Shown: positions 23,263 to 31,296 of the stretch, in pieces
Numbering within the stretch: position 1 is the stretch's first letter
How the letters are laid out: every line of letters begins with the position of its first letter
Program-made: the position numbers and the translations under genes
Assembly (NCBI GenBank): GCA_900541065.1
Contig: UQIE01000017.1
Location: forward strand, 1-48,265
DNA: 48,265 nucleotides
DNA from: an uncultured Collinsella sp.
GTDB lineage: Bacteria; Actinomycetota; Coriobacteriia; Coriobacteriales; Coriobacteriaceae
Reading direction: 5' to 3'
Notes under the pieces: generated by a model
The model's input: only the letters and a program-made list of their open reading frames with translations
The model's database searches: none
What the model was told of the DNA's origin: nothing

Positions 23263-23967
23263 ATGGCAATCAAGGTGTTCGCTGACGGTGCAAACCTCGA
23301 GGGCATGCTCGACATGTACGAGAACGGCAACGTTCAGGGTTTCACGACCAACCCGTCCCTTATGAAGAAGGGCTGCGTGACGGATTACCGCGCATTTGCC
23401 AAGGAGGTCCTGGCCCACATCACCGATGTATCCGTGTCGTTTGAGGTCTTTGCCGACGACGTCGAGACCATGGAGGTCGAGGCCCGCGAGATCGCTACCT
23501 GGGCCGACAACGTCTACGTCAAGATTCCGTGCGTAACCACCAAGGGCGAGTCCACCGCCGAGCTGGTCCGCAAGCTTTCGGCCGACGGCATCAAGGTCAA
23601 CGTCACCACCATCTTTACGCCTAAGCAGGTCGATGAGATGGTCGAGGCCGTTGACACCGAGATGCCGTCCATCATCTCGCTCTTTGCCGGCCGCATCGCC
23701 GACACCGGCGTCGACCCCATTCCGTTTATGACGGAGTCGGTCAAGAAGGCCGCCGCCAAGCCCAACTGCGAGGTCCTGTGGGCGTCCACGCGCGAGCTCA
23801 TCAACATTTACCAGGCCGAGGCCTGCGGTTGCCAGATCATCACGGTGCCCAACAGCATCCTGGCCAAGCGCAAGAACATCGGTCGCGACCCGTACGAGGT
23901 CTCGCTCGACACCGTGCGCGGCTTTGCCAAGGATATCGCCTCGCTCGGCTTTCATATTCTGCCGTAA
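23263..23967 (+). CDS. fsa: Fructose-6-phosphate aldolase / small transaldolase, copy 2
   Basis: The 234-residue paralogue of the gene at 19958 keeps the Schiff-base Lys87 (VYVKIP), QGFTTNPSLM and the ADTGVDP segment. Differences cluster at surface positions and near the C-terminus. Codon use differs: this copy uses more C-ending codons, the first more T-ending ones. ATG 23263 follows AAAGGA. Its stop codon overlaps the first two bases of a large inverted repeat. Having two copies around one PTS suggests separate regulation or different substrates, for example one linked to the PTS and one to central metabolism. Confidence 0.88.
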   Translation: MAIKVFADGANLEGMLDMYENGNVQGFTTNPSLMKKGCVTDYRAFAKEVLAHITDVSVSFEVFADDVETMEVEAREIATWADNVYVKIPCVTTKGESTAELVRKLSADGIKVNVTTIFTPKQVDEMVEAVDTEMPSIISLFAGRIADTGVDPIPFMTESVKKAAAKPNCEVLWASTRELINIYQAEACGCQIITVPNSILAKRKNIGRDPYEVSLDTVRGFAKDIASLGFHILP

Positions 23968-24185
23968 GCAAGGGTACCCCCTGTAGCGACGTGCATAATT
24001 GCGAGTATTCAGCAAGGTAAAGGTCTTTATCAGTTAACCGAAGCATGGAACGGCCCCCGTTTTGGCTCTGACGACGCTAAAACGGGGGCTGTTTTTTGCT
24101 TTTTCGCCTCTGAGGGGCATCCGGAACGGTGGAATTTGCAGAATACTCGCGATTTTGCACGTCGCTGCAGGGGGTACCCTTGCTT
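23966..24185. repeat. Large inverted repeat, 50-nt arms, between fsa copy 2 and tex
   Basis: The arms 23966-24015 and 24136-24185 match at 46 of 50 positions (outer ends AAGCAAGGGTACCCCCTG; inner part GCGACGTGCA and GCGAGTATTC). The left arm begins inside the fsa stop codon and the right arm ends 8 bases from the tex stop codon, so the element fills the whole gap. A strong terminator hairpin lies inside. No open frame of note is present. Confidence 0.9.
24053..24097 (+). terminator. Intrinsic terminator inside the 24-kb inverted repeat
   Basis: GCCCCCGTTTT (24053-24063) pairs with AAAACGGGGGC (24079-24089), followed by TGTTTTTT. The orientation suits the second aldolase gene. Confidence 0.88.
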
Positions 24186-24192
24186 TGGCGGT

Positions 24193-26340
24193 TTACTTTC
24201 CCTGCACCATGGTGAGGGAGATTTTCTTGCGGTCGCGATCGACCCTCTCGACCCACACCTTGACCGTGTCGCCGACGCGCACCACGTCGCTGGGGTGCTT
24301 GACGAAGCGGTTGGCCAGCTTGGAGATATGCACGAGGCCGTCCTGGTGCACGCCCACGTCGACGAAGGCACCAAAGTCGACGACGTTGCGCACCGTGCCC
24401 TTGAGTTCCATGCCGGGCTCCAGGTCGTCGATGGAAAGTGCCGAGCGGCTAAAGACCACCTCGGGCGCGTCGTCGCGCGGGTCGCGACCGGGCTTCTTGA
24501 GCTCGTTAACGATGTCGATGAGCGTCAGGGTGCCGCAGTCCAGGTCGCTTGCCAGCGCCGAGATGCTGCCCAGACGGCGCTCAATGTCGGGCACGCCGCC
24601 GCGGCTGAGCTCGCTGGCTTTAACGCCTGCGCGCTCCAGGACGGCCGTGGCCACCTCGTAGCTCTCGGGGTGGACGCTTGTCGCGTCGAGCGGGTTCTTG
24701 CCACCGCTGATGCGCAGGAAGCCCGCGGCGTTGAGATATGCCTTGGGTCCCAGTTTGGGGACCTTCTTAAGCTGGCGGCGATCGGTAAAGGCACCGTTTT
24801 CCTCGCGGTAGGCCACGATGTTTTTGGCTACGCTCGGCGTAATGCCCGATACGTATCCCAGCAGGCTCGCGCTCGCGGTGTTGACGTCGACGCCCACACG
24901 GTTGACGACGTCTTCCACCACGTGGCCCAGGGTGCGCGAAAGCTCGGTCTGGTCAAGGTCGTGCTGGTACTGGCCCACGCCGATGGACTGGGGCGGAATC
25001 TTAACGAGCTCTGCCAGCGGGTCCTGCAGGCGGCGGCCCAGGCTCATGGCGCCACGAACGGTGACGTCCAGGTCGGGGTATTCCTGACTGGCGAGCTCGG
25101 AGGCGGAGTACACCGACGCGCCGGCTTCGTTGACGATGGTGTAGCGAAGGCTGGGCGCCTGCTCGGCGATGAACTCCGAGACGACTTCCTCGGTCTCGCG
25201 GCTGGCAGTGCCGTTGCCGATGACGATGGTGTTGACGCCGTCCTTCTTGACGAGGCGGGCGAGCTCGCGCTTGGTGCCAGCGACGTCGTGGCGTGGCTTG
25301 GTGGGGTAGACCACGCCGTGGTCGAGCAGCTTGCCGGTCTCGTCCATGACGGCGACCTTGCAGCCGGTACGGTAGCCCGGATCGAGCGCGAGCACGCGGG
25401 CACCGCGCACGGGGCGTGCCGAGAGCAGCCCCTCGAGATTCTTGGCAAAGACGTTGATGGCCTCGGTCTGGGCGCGAACGGTGAGTTTGGCGCGGGCCTC
25501 GCGCTCCAGCGAAGGGGCCATCAGGCGCTTGTAACCGTCAGCGATGGCGGCGTCAAAGACGGGAGCGAAGACGCCTTGGCGACGGGGCCAGCGGCTGCCG
25601 AGGCGCGCCGTGGCGGCGGCGCCGTCGACGTTCACGCGCACACGGAGCTTGCCCTCGCGCTCACCGCGGTCGATAGCCAGCACGCGGTGGTTGGGTATAC
25701 GGCGCAGCGGCTCGTCAAAGTTGTAGTAGGGCTCGTAGGGGGTCTTCTCCGCAGGGTCGGTGGCTTCGACGACGATATCGGCAGTGTTTTGCGTAAAGGC
25801 GCGCAGGTCGGCGACGTTCTCCGGGTCCTCGGCTACCGTCTCGGCCACGATGTCCGCCGCGCCAGCGAGCGCCTTCTCGGGTGTGTCGAAGCCGGCCTCT
25901 TCGTTGACGTATTCCGCGGCGGCGTCGAGTGCGCTGCCCTTGGCCGACGTCTGCATGATGATCATGTTGGCGAGCGGCTCCAGGCCCGCCTCGCGGGCCT
26001 TCTGCGCGCGGGTCATGCGCTTTTTGCGGTAGGGCTTGTAGAGGTCCTCGACGCGCTGGAGCTGCGTGGCCTCGCGAATCTGCTGCTCGAGTTCGGGCGT
26101 GAGCTTGCCCTGGGCGTCGATGAGCAGGATGACGTCCTCTTTGCGCTGCTCGAGATTGCGCAGGTAGGACAGGCGCTCGTCGAGCGCGCGCAGGGCGACG
26201 TCGTCCATGCCGCCCGTTGCTTCCTTGCGGTAGCGCGAGATAAAGGGGATGGTGTTGCCCTCGTCGATGAGCTTGACGGCCGCCTCGACGTTGGCGGCCT
26301 TAAGGTTGAGCTCGCGGGCGAGCTGGGCGATAAGATCCAT
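24193..26340 (-). CDS. tex: Tex-family RNA-binding transcription accessory protein
   Basis: This 715-residue cytoplasmic protein binds nucleic acid and affects transcription in several bacteria. Domains in order: a helical N-terminal Tex domain (about 1-190), a YqgF/RNase H-like domain (about 320-450, VLALDPGYRTGCKVAVMD), helix-hairpin-helix repeats (about 490-560, NTASASLLGYVSGI) and a C-terminal S1 domain (about 640-712, GMELKGTVRNVVDFGAFVDV). Length and order match the family. ATG 26340 has AAGGAG 6 bases upstream; 29 further codons are open before it but lie in non-coding-like sequence. It is monocistronic and convergent with the fsa gene. Confidence 0.95.
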   Translation of the reverse strand: MDLIAQLARELNLKAANVEAAVKLIDEGNTIPFISRYRKEATGGMDDVALRALDERLSYLRNLEQRKEDVILLIDAQGKLTPELEQQIREATQLQRVEDLYKPYRKKRMTRAQKAREAGLEPLANMIIMQTSAKGSALDAAAEYVNEEAGFDTPEKALAGAADIVAETVAEDPENVADLRAFTQNTADIVVEATDPAEKTPYEPYYNFDEPLRRIPNHRVLAIDRGEREGKLRVRVNVDGAAATARLGSRWPRRQGVFAPVFDAAIADGYKRLMAPSLEREARAKLTVRAQTEAINVFAKNLEGLLSARPVRGARVLALDPGYRTGCKVAVMDETGKLLDHGVVYPTKPRHDVAGTKRELARLVKKDGVNTIVIGNGTASRETEEVVSEFIAEQAPSLRYTIVNEAGASVYSASELASQEYPDLDVTVRGAMSLGRRLQDPLAELVKIPPQSIGVGQYQHDLDQTELSRTLGHVVEDVVNRVGVDVNTASASLLGYVSGITPSVAKNIVAYREENGAFTDRRQLKKVPKLGPKAYLNAAGFLRISGGKNPLDATSVHPESYEVATAVLERAGVKASELSRGGVPDIERRLGSISALASDLDCGTLTLIDIVNELKKPGRDPRDDAPEVVFSRSALSIDDLEPGMELKGTVRNVVDFGAFVDVGVHQDGLVHISKLANRFVKHPSDVVRVGDTVKVWVERVDRDRKKISLTMVQGK

Positions 26341-26421
26341 GGGACTCCTTGCGTTTAAGGTGCGTTTGCAGCACAGGGCTACCAAGGATACCACCCGTCC
26401 CAAAAGACTGTTTTGGGGTTG

Positions 26422-26584
26422 CGCCACGAAAGGGGCCTATCTACTACGTTTGAACCGTATGGGTCGACCATCCCCCGGTTTTCCGAAAATCGGCAAGCCG
26501 TCTACCTGCGGTTTTAATTTCGCGAAATTCGGCATGGTTGAGGGTAATCGGTTAAACGTAGTAGATAGGCCCATTTGGTGGCGA
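26422..26584. repeat. Palindromic family A element, about 160 bp
   Basis: The terminal inverted repeats GGGCCTATCTACTACGTTT (26433-26451) and its exact complement (26554-26572) are 19 nt, and the match continues outward imperfectly (CGCCACGAAA / ATTTGGTGGCG). The left half in reverse complement matches 50-126 over 77 bp. The right half repeats the GGCATGGTTGA part as well, so the element looks like two halves of the same repeat head to head. It lies upstream of tex and downstream of the dehydrogenase terminator. Bases 26585-26648 are otherwise featureless. Confidence 0.8.
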
Positions 26585-26648
26585 ACGAATCAAGCCGAGG
26601 TGCAAAATAGCCCCCGCCCCAGAAAAATCGTCGTTAAGGTAGCAAAAA

Positions 26649-26678
26649 GCCCCGCGGGCAGGAGGCTGCTCGCGGGGC
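26649..26678 (-). terminator. Intrinsic terminator of the Gfo/Idh gene
   Basis: GCCCCGCGGGCAG and CTGCTCGCGGGGC form a 12- to 13-bp stem with one wobble. On the minus strand it runs into CTTTTTGC, so it stops the leftward SDR-MFS-dehydrogenase operon. It lies 74 bases after the last stop codon. Confidence 0.85.
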
Positions 26679-26751
26679 AAAGAAGAGGGGCATATTTGTG
26701 GCGGACCGAGGGGTTCGGCATGGGGTTTCTGCCGCGGCCGCTCTTAAGGCA

Positions 26752-27792
26752 TTACAGCTCGACGAGCTGGCCGGTCTCGGCGGCCTCCTTGATGGCGTTA
26801 AGCAGCGTGAGCGTCTTAACGTTGTCGGCGGGGGTCACGACGGGCTCGACCTCGCGGCGAACGACCTTCACAAAGTGCTTGAGCTGCATCTTGTGCGGCA
26901 GCGCCGGGTCGACGGCCGGAATCTCCATCTGCAGCGGCTTGTGCCAGTTGGAGGCTCCGTCGTAGGAGAACTGGTGCAGGCGGGGCAGCGAAAGGGCACC
27001 CAAGGTTCCGCCAATAAAGTAGGCGTCGGCGTCGAAGGGGCGGTACTGCGGATCCTCGCGAGCGGTGGCCTCCCAGTTCCAGGGGCTGGCGGTGGCGTCG
27101 GAGATGGTCATGCTCGCAAGCGCGCCATCGGCAAAACGGACGTTGACCACGGCGGAGTCCTCGGTCTCAAAACCGCGGGCGGCGCTGGACTGCATGCCCT
27201 GGACGGCAACGGGCTCGCCCAGCAGGTAGCGGAGCAGGTCGACGTCGTGCACCAGGTTGACCAGGATCGGGCCGGCACCCTTCTTGCGGCGCCACTCGAC
27301 ATCGAAGTACTCGTCATTCTTATAGATCATGTAGTGGAAGCTCGACACGGTGAGCTTGCCCAGCTCGCCGGCCTCGATGATCTCCTTGGCCTTGTTGACG
27401 AAGGGATTGTGGCGACGGTGCTGACCCACGAGCACGGGCACGCCAGCGGTCTCGGCCTCGGCGGCGAAGGCCTGGGCATCCTCCAGGTCGTTGGAGATCG
27501 GCTTTTCGACCAGCGGCACGATGTTGCGCTTCACGGCCTCGCGGGCAACGCCCAGGTGCAGGTCGTTGGGGGTGACGATGATGACGGCCTCGGGCTTGAT
27601 CTCGTCCATCATCTGGGCGGGATCGGTGAAGAACGGCACGCCGGCGGCCTCGGCCGTGGCGCGGGCGCCCTCAAAGGCGTCGGCGATGGCGACGAGCTCG
27701 GCCTCGGGCTCCTCGGTGACAAAGCGGATGTGGTTGCGGCCCATGGCGCCGGCGCCGATAACGGCAATGCGGACGGGGTTGAGCTCAGACAT
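26752..27792 (-). CDS. Gfo/Idh/MocA-family NAD(P)-dependent dehydrogenase
   Basis: The 346-residue protein has an N-terminal Rossmann domain (IAVIGAGAMGRNH, residues 9-21; the acidic region VAIADAF favours NAD) and a C-terminal substrate domain. Lys97 in VEKPIS is the conserved catalytic residue, and LVHDVDLLRYLLG contains the Asp/His pair of sugar-dehydrogenase members. Such enzymes oxidise inositols, sugars or sugar acids at a ring hydroxyl. It is last in a three-gene operon with an MFS carrier and an SDR enzyme, which suggests uptake of a polyol, sugar acid or glycoside and two oxidation steps. The exact substrate cannot be read from sequence. Confidence 0.88.
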   Translation of the reverse strand: MSELNPVRIAVIGAGAMGRNHIRFVTEEPEAELVAIADAFEGARATAEAAGVPFFTDPAQMMDEIKPEAVIIVTPNDLHLGVAREAVKRNIVPLVEKPISNDLEDAQAFAAEAETAGVPVLVGQHRRHNPFVNKAKEIIEAGELGKLTVSSFHYMIYKNDEYFDVEWRRKKGAGPILVNLVHDVDLLRYLLGEPVAVQGMQSSAARGFETEDSAVVNVRFADGALASMTISDATASPWNWEATAREDPQYRPFDADAYFIGGTLGALSLPRLHQFSYDGASNWHKPLQMEIPAVDPALPHKMQLKHFVKVVRREVEPVVTPADNVKTLTLLNAIKEAAETGQLVEL

Positions 27793-27822
27793 TTCGACTC
27801 CTTAATATTGTTGACCGGTGGA

Positions 27823-27853
27823 ATGTGACAAAGGGACTGTCCCTTTGTCACAT
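27823..27853. repeat. REP-like palindrome, GGGACTGTCCC type
   Basis: ATGTGACAAAGGGA and TCCCTTTGTCACAT are perfect 14-nt arms around CTG, the same arms as at 10324-10354. It lies inside an operon, between the MFS stop and the dehydrogenase start, where it may stabilise or attenuate the mRNA. Confidence 0.85.
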
Positions 27854-27861
27854 CGGTAAAA

Positions 27862-29118
27862 CTAGGCGGACTTCTTCTTGCTGTCGGAGACCATCATGTA
27901 GACGGTGAGCACGACGGCGATGGCGGCGATCACAATGGCGCCGTAGAAGGACTGCTGGTAGGCGGCGCTGCCGGCCTCGGCGTGATACAGCACGGCGGTG
28001 ATGGGCTGGCTGATCCAGGTGGAAGCGGCGTAGCCCAAAAACATGATGCCGTAGTTGACACCGATGTTGCTGGTGCCAAAGGCGCCGCCGGTGAGCGGCG
28101 GGTAGATGACGAGCAGGGCGCCAAAGCTAAAGCCGAGCAGGGCGAGCGCCACAAAGAACATACCCTGCGTAAAGCTCATCGACATGATGACGAGTGCGAC
28201 GATGGTGACGACAAGGCTGATGAGCAGCGACTTATAGGCGCCGAGCTTGTCGATGATCTGGCCAAAGGACAGACGGCCGACCAGGTTGGCGCAGGTGTTG
28301 ACGGAGACCACCACACCGCCGAGGGCGACGGCCGCGGCGCTCGTGGGGTCGGCGAAGAGCTGAACGGCGGCGATGGAGGCAACCTTGCCCACGAGCAGGG
28401 TGCCCGCGGTGGCGGCAAAGGCGAAGGTGACGATGAGGACCCAGAAGCGCGGGGTCTTGACCATCTCGCCCGGGGTGAGGTCGCCGAAGGTGCCAGCGTG
28501 CGCGCCGCCCTTGGGGGCCTCGAAGCCCTCGGGCAGCCAACCGGCCTCGGGGGCCTTCAGGAACAGGGCGGAGGCGGCGATCGTCACAAAGAAGATGACG
28601 CCGAGCGCCTTAAGGGCGCCAAAGATGCCCAGGCTCGGGATGAGCAGCGAGGCGAGTACCGGGGACAGCACGGCGGGACCGGCGGTCGAAGCGGCCAGGG
28701 TGATGCCGGAGGCGAGACCCTTCTTGTCGATGAACCACTTTTGGCCGGTGGTGAGCGCCGGGTTGTAGCCCAGGCCGTTGCCGATGGCGGCGACGAGCGA
28801 GAACCACAGGTAGAACTGCCACGGCTCGGTGACGGTGCCGGACATGAACCAGCCCAGGCCGTAGCACACGGCGGCGGCGATAACGACGTTGCGCGGGCCG
28901 ATCTTATCGGAGATGCGGCCGGCGAAGATGCCCGTCACGGCCATGATGGTCTGAAAGACCGGGAAGGCCCAGGTGAGGGCGCTCGACCACTCGGGGTAGA
29001 CGGCGAGCAGGTTCTTGCTCACGACGGAATACAGCGCGATGGAGCTGATGAAGAACATGGTGACGCACGCGGCGGAAAGCACGACGGCGCGACCCTTGTT
29101 GGAGTTGGTGGAAGCCAT
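27862..29118 (-). CDS. MFS transporter, oxalate/formate antiporter-like (OFA) group
   Basis: The 418 residues form 12 hydrophobic segments with the OFA-type loop GRISDKIGPRNVV after segment 2, and AAIGNGLGYNPALT and KKGLASGITLAAS in the middle. OFA carriers take up or exchange organic anions, including sugar acids. It is the middle gene of the SDR-MFS-Gfo/Idh operon, 65 bases after the SDR gene, so it probably imports the compound the two dehydrogenases oxidise. Start ATG 29118 has a weak ribosome site, AAGAG. Confidence 0.85.
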   Translation of the reverse strand: MASTNSNKGRAVVLSAACVTMFFISSIALYSVVSKNLLAVYPEWSSALTWAFPVFQTIMAVTGIFAGRISDKIGPRNVVIAAAVCYGLGWFMSGTVTEPWQFYLWFSLVAAIGNGLGYNPALTTGQKWFIDKKGLASGITLAASTAGPAVLSPVLASLLIPSLGIFGALKALGVIFFVTIAASALFLKAPEAGWLPEGFEAPKGGAHAGTFGDLTPGEMVKTPRFWVLIVTFAFAATAGTLLVGKVASIAAVQLFADPTSAAAVALGGVVVSVNTCANLVGRLSFGQIIDKLGAYKSLLISLVVTIVALVIMSMSFTQGMFFVALALLGFSFGALLVIYPPLTGGAFGTSNIGVNYGIMFLGYAASTWISQPITAVLYHAEAGSAAYQQSFYGAIVIAAIAVVLTVYMMVSDSKKKSA

Positions 29119-29183
29119 TGGACTCTTTCTGATCGATACGGGGGAGGAGCAGGCGTATTCGCGGGCCTCCCTGTCAGGTTGGT

Positions 29184-30065
29184 TTACTGGTCAGTCGGCT
29201 TGGCGACGCCGGACTCATCGGACCAGAGCTCGACACCCTTGTTCTTAAGGTAGTTGTCGGCATAGGCGCGACGGCCGCCGGGCTTGGCGGTGAGGTCGCC
29301 CATCATGTTGGAGAAGCCGCCGTCGACCTTGATGGCGTCGCCGGTGGTGAAGTCCGAGCGCGTGGACGCCAGGAACATGACGGCGTTGGCGATATCGCTG
29401 ACCTCGCCGATGCGGCGCGTGGCGATCAGACGGCTGCGGCTCTTTTCGACCTCGGGGTCGGCGTAGAAGTTGGCCGACATCGGGGTCTTAACGAAGCAGG
29501 GTTCGACGCAGTTGGAGCGGACGCCGTAGGGGCCCCACTCGGCGGCGAGCATCTTGGACATCATGTTGACGCCCGCCTTGGTGGAGCTGTACACGCCCGA
29601 GAACGTCTCGGGGGAGTGGCTGGCGACGGTCGAGATGTGCACCAGGCGACCCTGGCCGGCCTTGATCATCTCGCGACCAAAGCGCTGCGAGGTGATGAAG
29701 TAACCGGTGAGGTTGACGTTGAGCACCTGCTCCCAGTCGCTCAACGGTAGGTCTTCCATGGCTGCGAAGCGCAGGATGCCGGCGGTGTTGACGAGAACGT
29801 CGACGCGGCCGAAGTCGGCGATGGTGGCATCGACGGCGGCCTGAACCTCGGCCTCGTCGGTGGCGTTCATCTTGTAGCCCTCGGCGTGGATGCCAAACTC
29901 GGCGGCGAGGTCGGCGGCTGCGGCCTTGACCTTTTCCTCGTCCAGGTCGAGCATGACGACGTTGGCGCCATTGCGGGCGAACTCGCGGCAGATCTCGGCG
30001 CCCATACCGCCGAGCGCGCCAGTCACGGCGCAGACATCGCCCTCGAGCTTAAGCCAATTGCTCAT
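29184..30065 (-). CDS. Classical short-chain dehydrogenase/reductase
   Basis: The 293-residue oxidoreductase has the cofactor motif TGALGGMG (15-22), Asp40 at the end of the second strand (favouring NAD), NTAG in place of NNAG (93-96), and catalytic Tyr159 and Lys163 in YSSTK. The position 13 before the tyrosine, normally Ser, is Thr146, preceded by Ser145. The C-terminus has an added tail of about 40 residues (from GDLTAKPGG) that could cap the active site. It is first in the operon, divergent from a LysR gene. The closest general types are sugar, polyol and gluconate dehydrogenases; the substrate is not identifiable. Confidence 0.88.
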   Translation of the reverse strand: MSNWLKLEGDVCAVTGALGGMGAEICREFARNGANVVMLDLDEEKVKAAAADLAAEFGIHAEGYKMNATDEAEVQAAVDATIADFGRVDVLVNTAGILRFAAMEDLPLSDWEQVLNVNLTGYFITSQRFGREMIKAGQGRLVHISTVASHSPETFSGVYSSTKAGVNMMSKMLAAEWGPYGVRSNCVEPCFVKTPMSANFYADPEVEKSRSRLIATRRIGEVSDIANAVMFLASTRSDFTTGDAIKVDGGFSNMMGDLTAKPGGRRAYADNYLKNKGVELWSDESGVAKPTDQ

Positions 30066-30298
30066 AGGAACTTCCCTTCTTGTGCCTCCCGGTGGGTCGC
30101 TCCCATTAACCGACCCACGTGGTTTTCGCTGGTTATCGTATGCTTTGCATTTGCGCAGGTGAATTGCATATTTGTTAGAATGGCGTTAACCGTAGGTTTA
30201 CGCTGTGCAATGTAGTTTATGCTTAACCGAGCGCGTGACCTGCGAAAATAACCCCCTGTGGCACCATGCGGTCACAGGCGCGAAAACGGGAGATTGAC
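30066..30298. promoter_or_regulatory. Divergent promoter region with LysR-type motif
   Basis: This 233-bp region separates the SDR operon from the LysR gene and is AT-richer than its surroundings. TAACCGTAGGTTTA (30187-30200) is a dyad of the T-N11-A kind used by LysR proteins; TGCAAATTGC-like repeats (TTGCATTTGC, GAATTGCATA) lie just before it at 30147-30170. Control of the SDR operon by the divergent regulator is inferred. Confidence 0.5.
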
Positions 30299-31177
30299 GT
30301 GTACGATCGACGACTCGAGGCCATATCGGCCGCCGCGGAGCTGGGAAGCTTCTCGCGTGCGGCGGCAAAATTGCGTGTGTCGACTCCGGCGCTCGTCAAG
30401 CAGGTGTCGGGCTTCGAGGCCGAATTCGGCATCACGCTGTTCGAGCGCTCGCATTCTGGTGTTAAGGTGACGCCGGCAGGTGCTCTGCTGGTGGACGATG
30501 CACGTTCGATCATGCGGCAGTCCGAGGACGCGCTACGCCGTGCCCGACGCGCGGCGGGCGATGGCGGGGCCGTGCGTCTGGGCGTGTCGATGATGTGTCC
30601 GGGGCGCCAGACGCTGTCGATGTGGACGGGCGTACACGAGCTGGAACCGTCGCTGCGATTTGAGATCGTGCCGGTAAGCGACCTCTATGACGAGCGCGAG
30701 ACCGTCATGCGCAGCCTCGGTCGTGAGGTCGATGTGGTGCAGTCGAGTTTTTCGACCCCGCGCTGGGGTGACGCCTGCCAAAAGCTCCGCATTGTCAACG
30801 TGCCGTTTTATATCGACCTGCCGCGCACGAGCCCGCTGGCGCGCAAGAATCGCATTACGGTCGCCGACTTGGAGGGTATGCGTCTGCGCGTGCTCCGCCA
30901 CGGCAACGACGCTATGGACAGCCTGCGTATCGATCTTTTGGCAGACGGCGGCGTGGACGTGATCGACGTGGACAGCTTTGACTTTGCGCTCTTTAACGAG
31001 GCGGAGGAAAAGGGCGACGCGGTGCTCACCTGCGGCGCGTGGTCGGGGGTGCACCCGGCCTTTGTGGGCGTGCCGTTCCTGTGCGGCCGCGAGGTGCCGG
31101 TCTTTCTGCACTACCCGCTCGAGCCCACCCTCCAAGTCCAAAAATTCGTCAACGCCATGGCACAACTTCTCAAATAG
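30299..31177 (+). CDS. LysR-family transcriptional regulator
   Basis: The 292 residues start with the LysR helix-turn-helix (LEAISAAAELGSFSRAAAKL, then TPALVKQVSGFEAEFGITLF and VTPAGALL) followed by an effector-binding domain of periplasmic-binding-protein fold. GTG 30299 is preferred, with GGGAG 8 bases upstream; ATG 30266 would add 11 basic residues before the domain. It is divergent from the SDR-MFS-Gfo/Idh operon and probably activates it on binding the imported compound. Confidence 0.9.
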   Translation: MYDRRLEAISAAAELGSFSRAAAKLRVSTPALVKQVSGFEAEFGITLFERSHSGVKVTPAGALLVDDARSIMRQSEDALRRARRAAGDGGAVRLGVSMMCPGRQTLSMWTGVHELEPSLRFEIVPVSDLYDERETVMRSLGREVDVVQSSFSTPRWGDACQKLRIVNVPFYIDLPRTSPLARKNRITVADLEGMRLRVLRHGNDAMDSLRIDLLADGGVDVIDVDSFDFALFNEAEEKGDAVLTCGAWSGVHPAFVGVPFLCGREVPVFLHYPLEPTLQVQKFVNAMAQLLK

Positions 31178-31296
31178 CTATCGTGTCGATGATTCTTTAA
31201 TTCCCGTCCTAGAAAAATCATCTGGTAGAGTTGACCTCACGTGAATTCCAGCACGTTGCGTACTACCTGTGCTTTTGTCATTTGGGGAGTGAACTT

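Noticed and set aside
24136..26358. 740-codon plus-strand frame opposite tex
   Set aside because: A shadow frame of tex; the tex product shows four expected domains in order.
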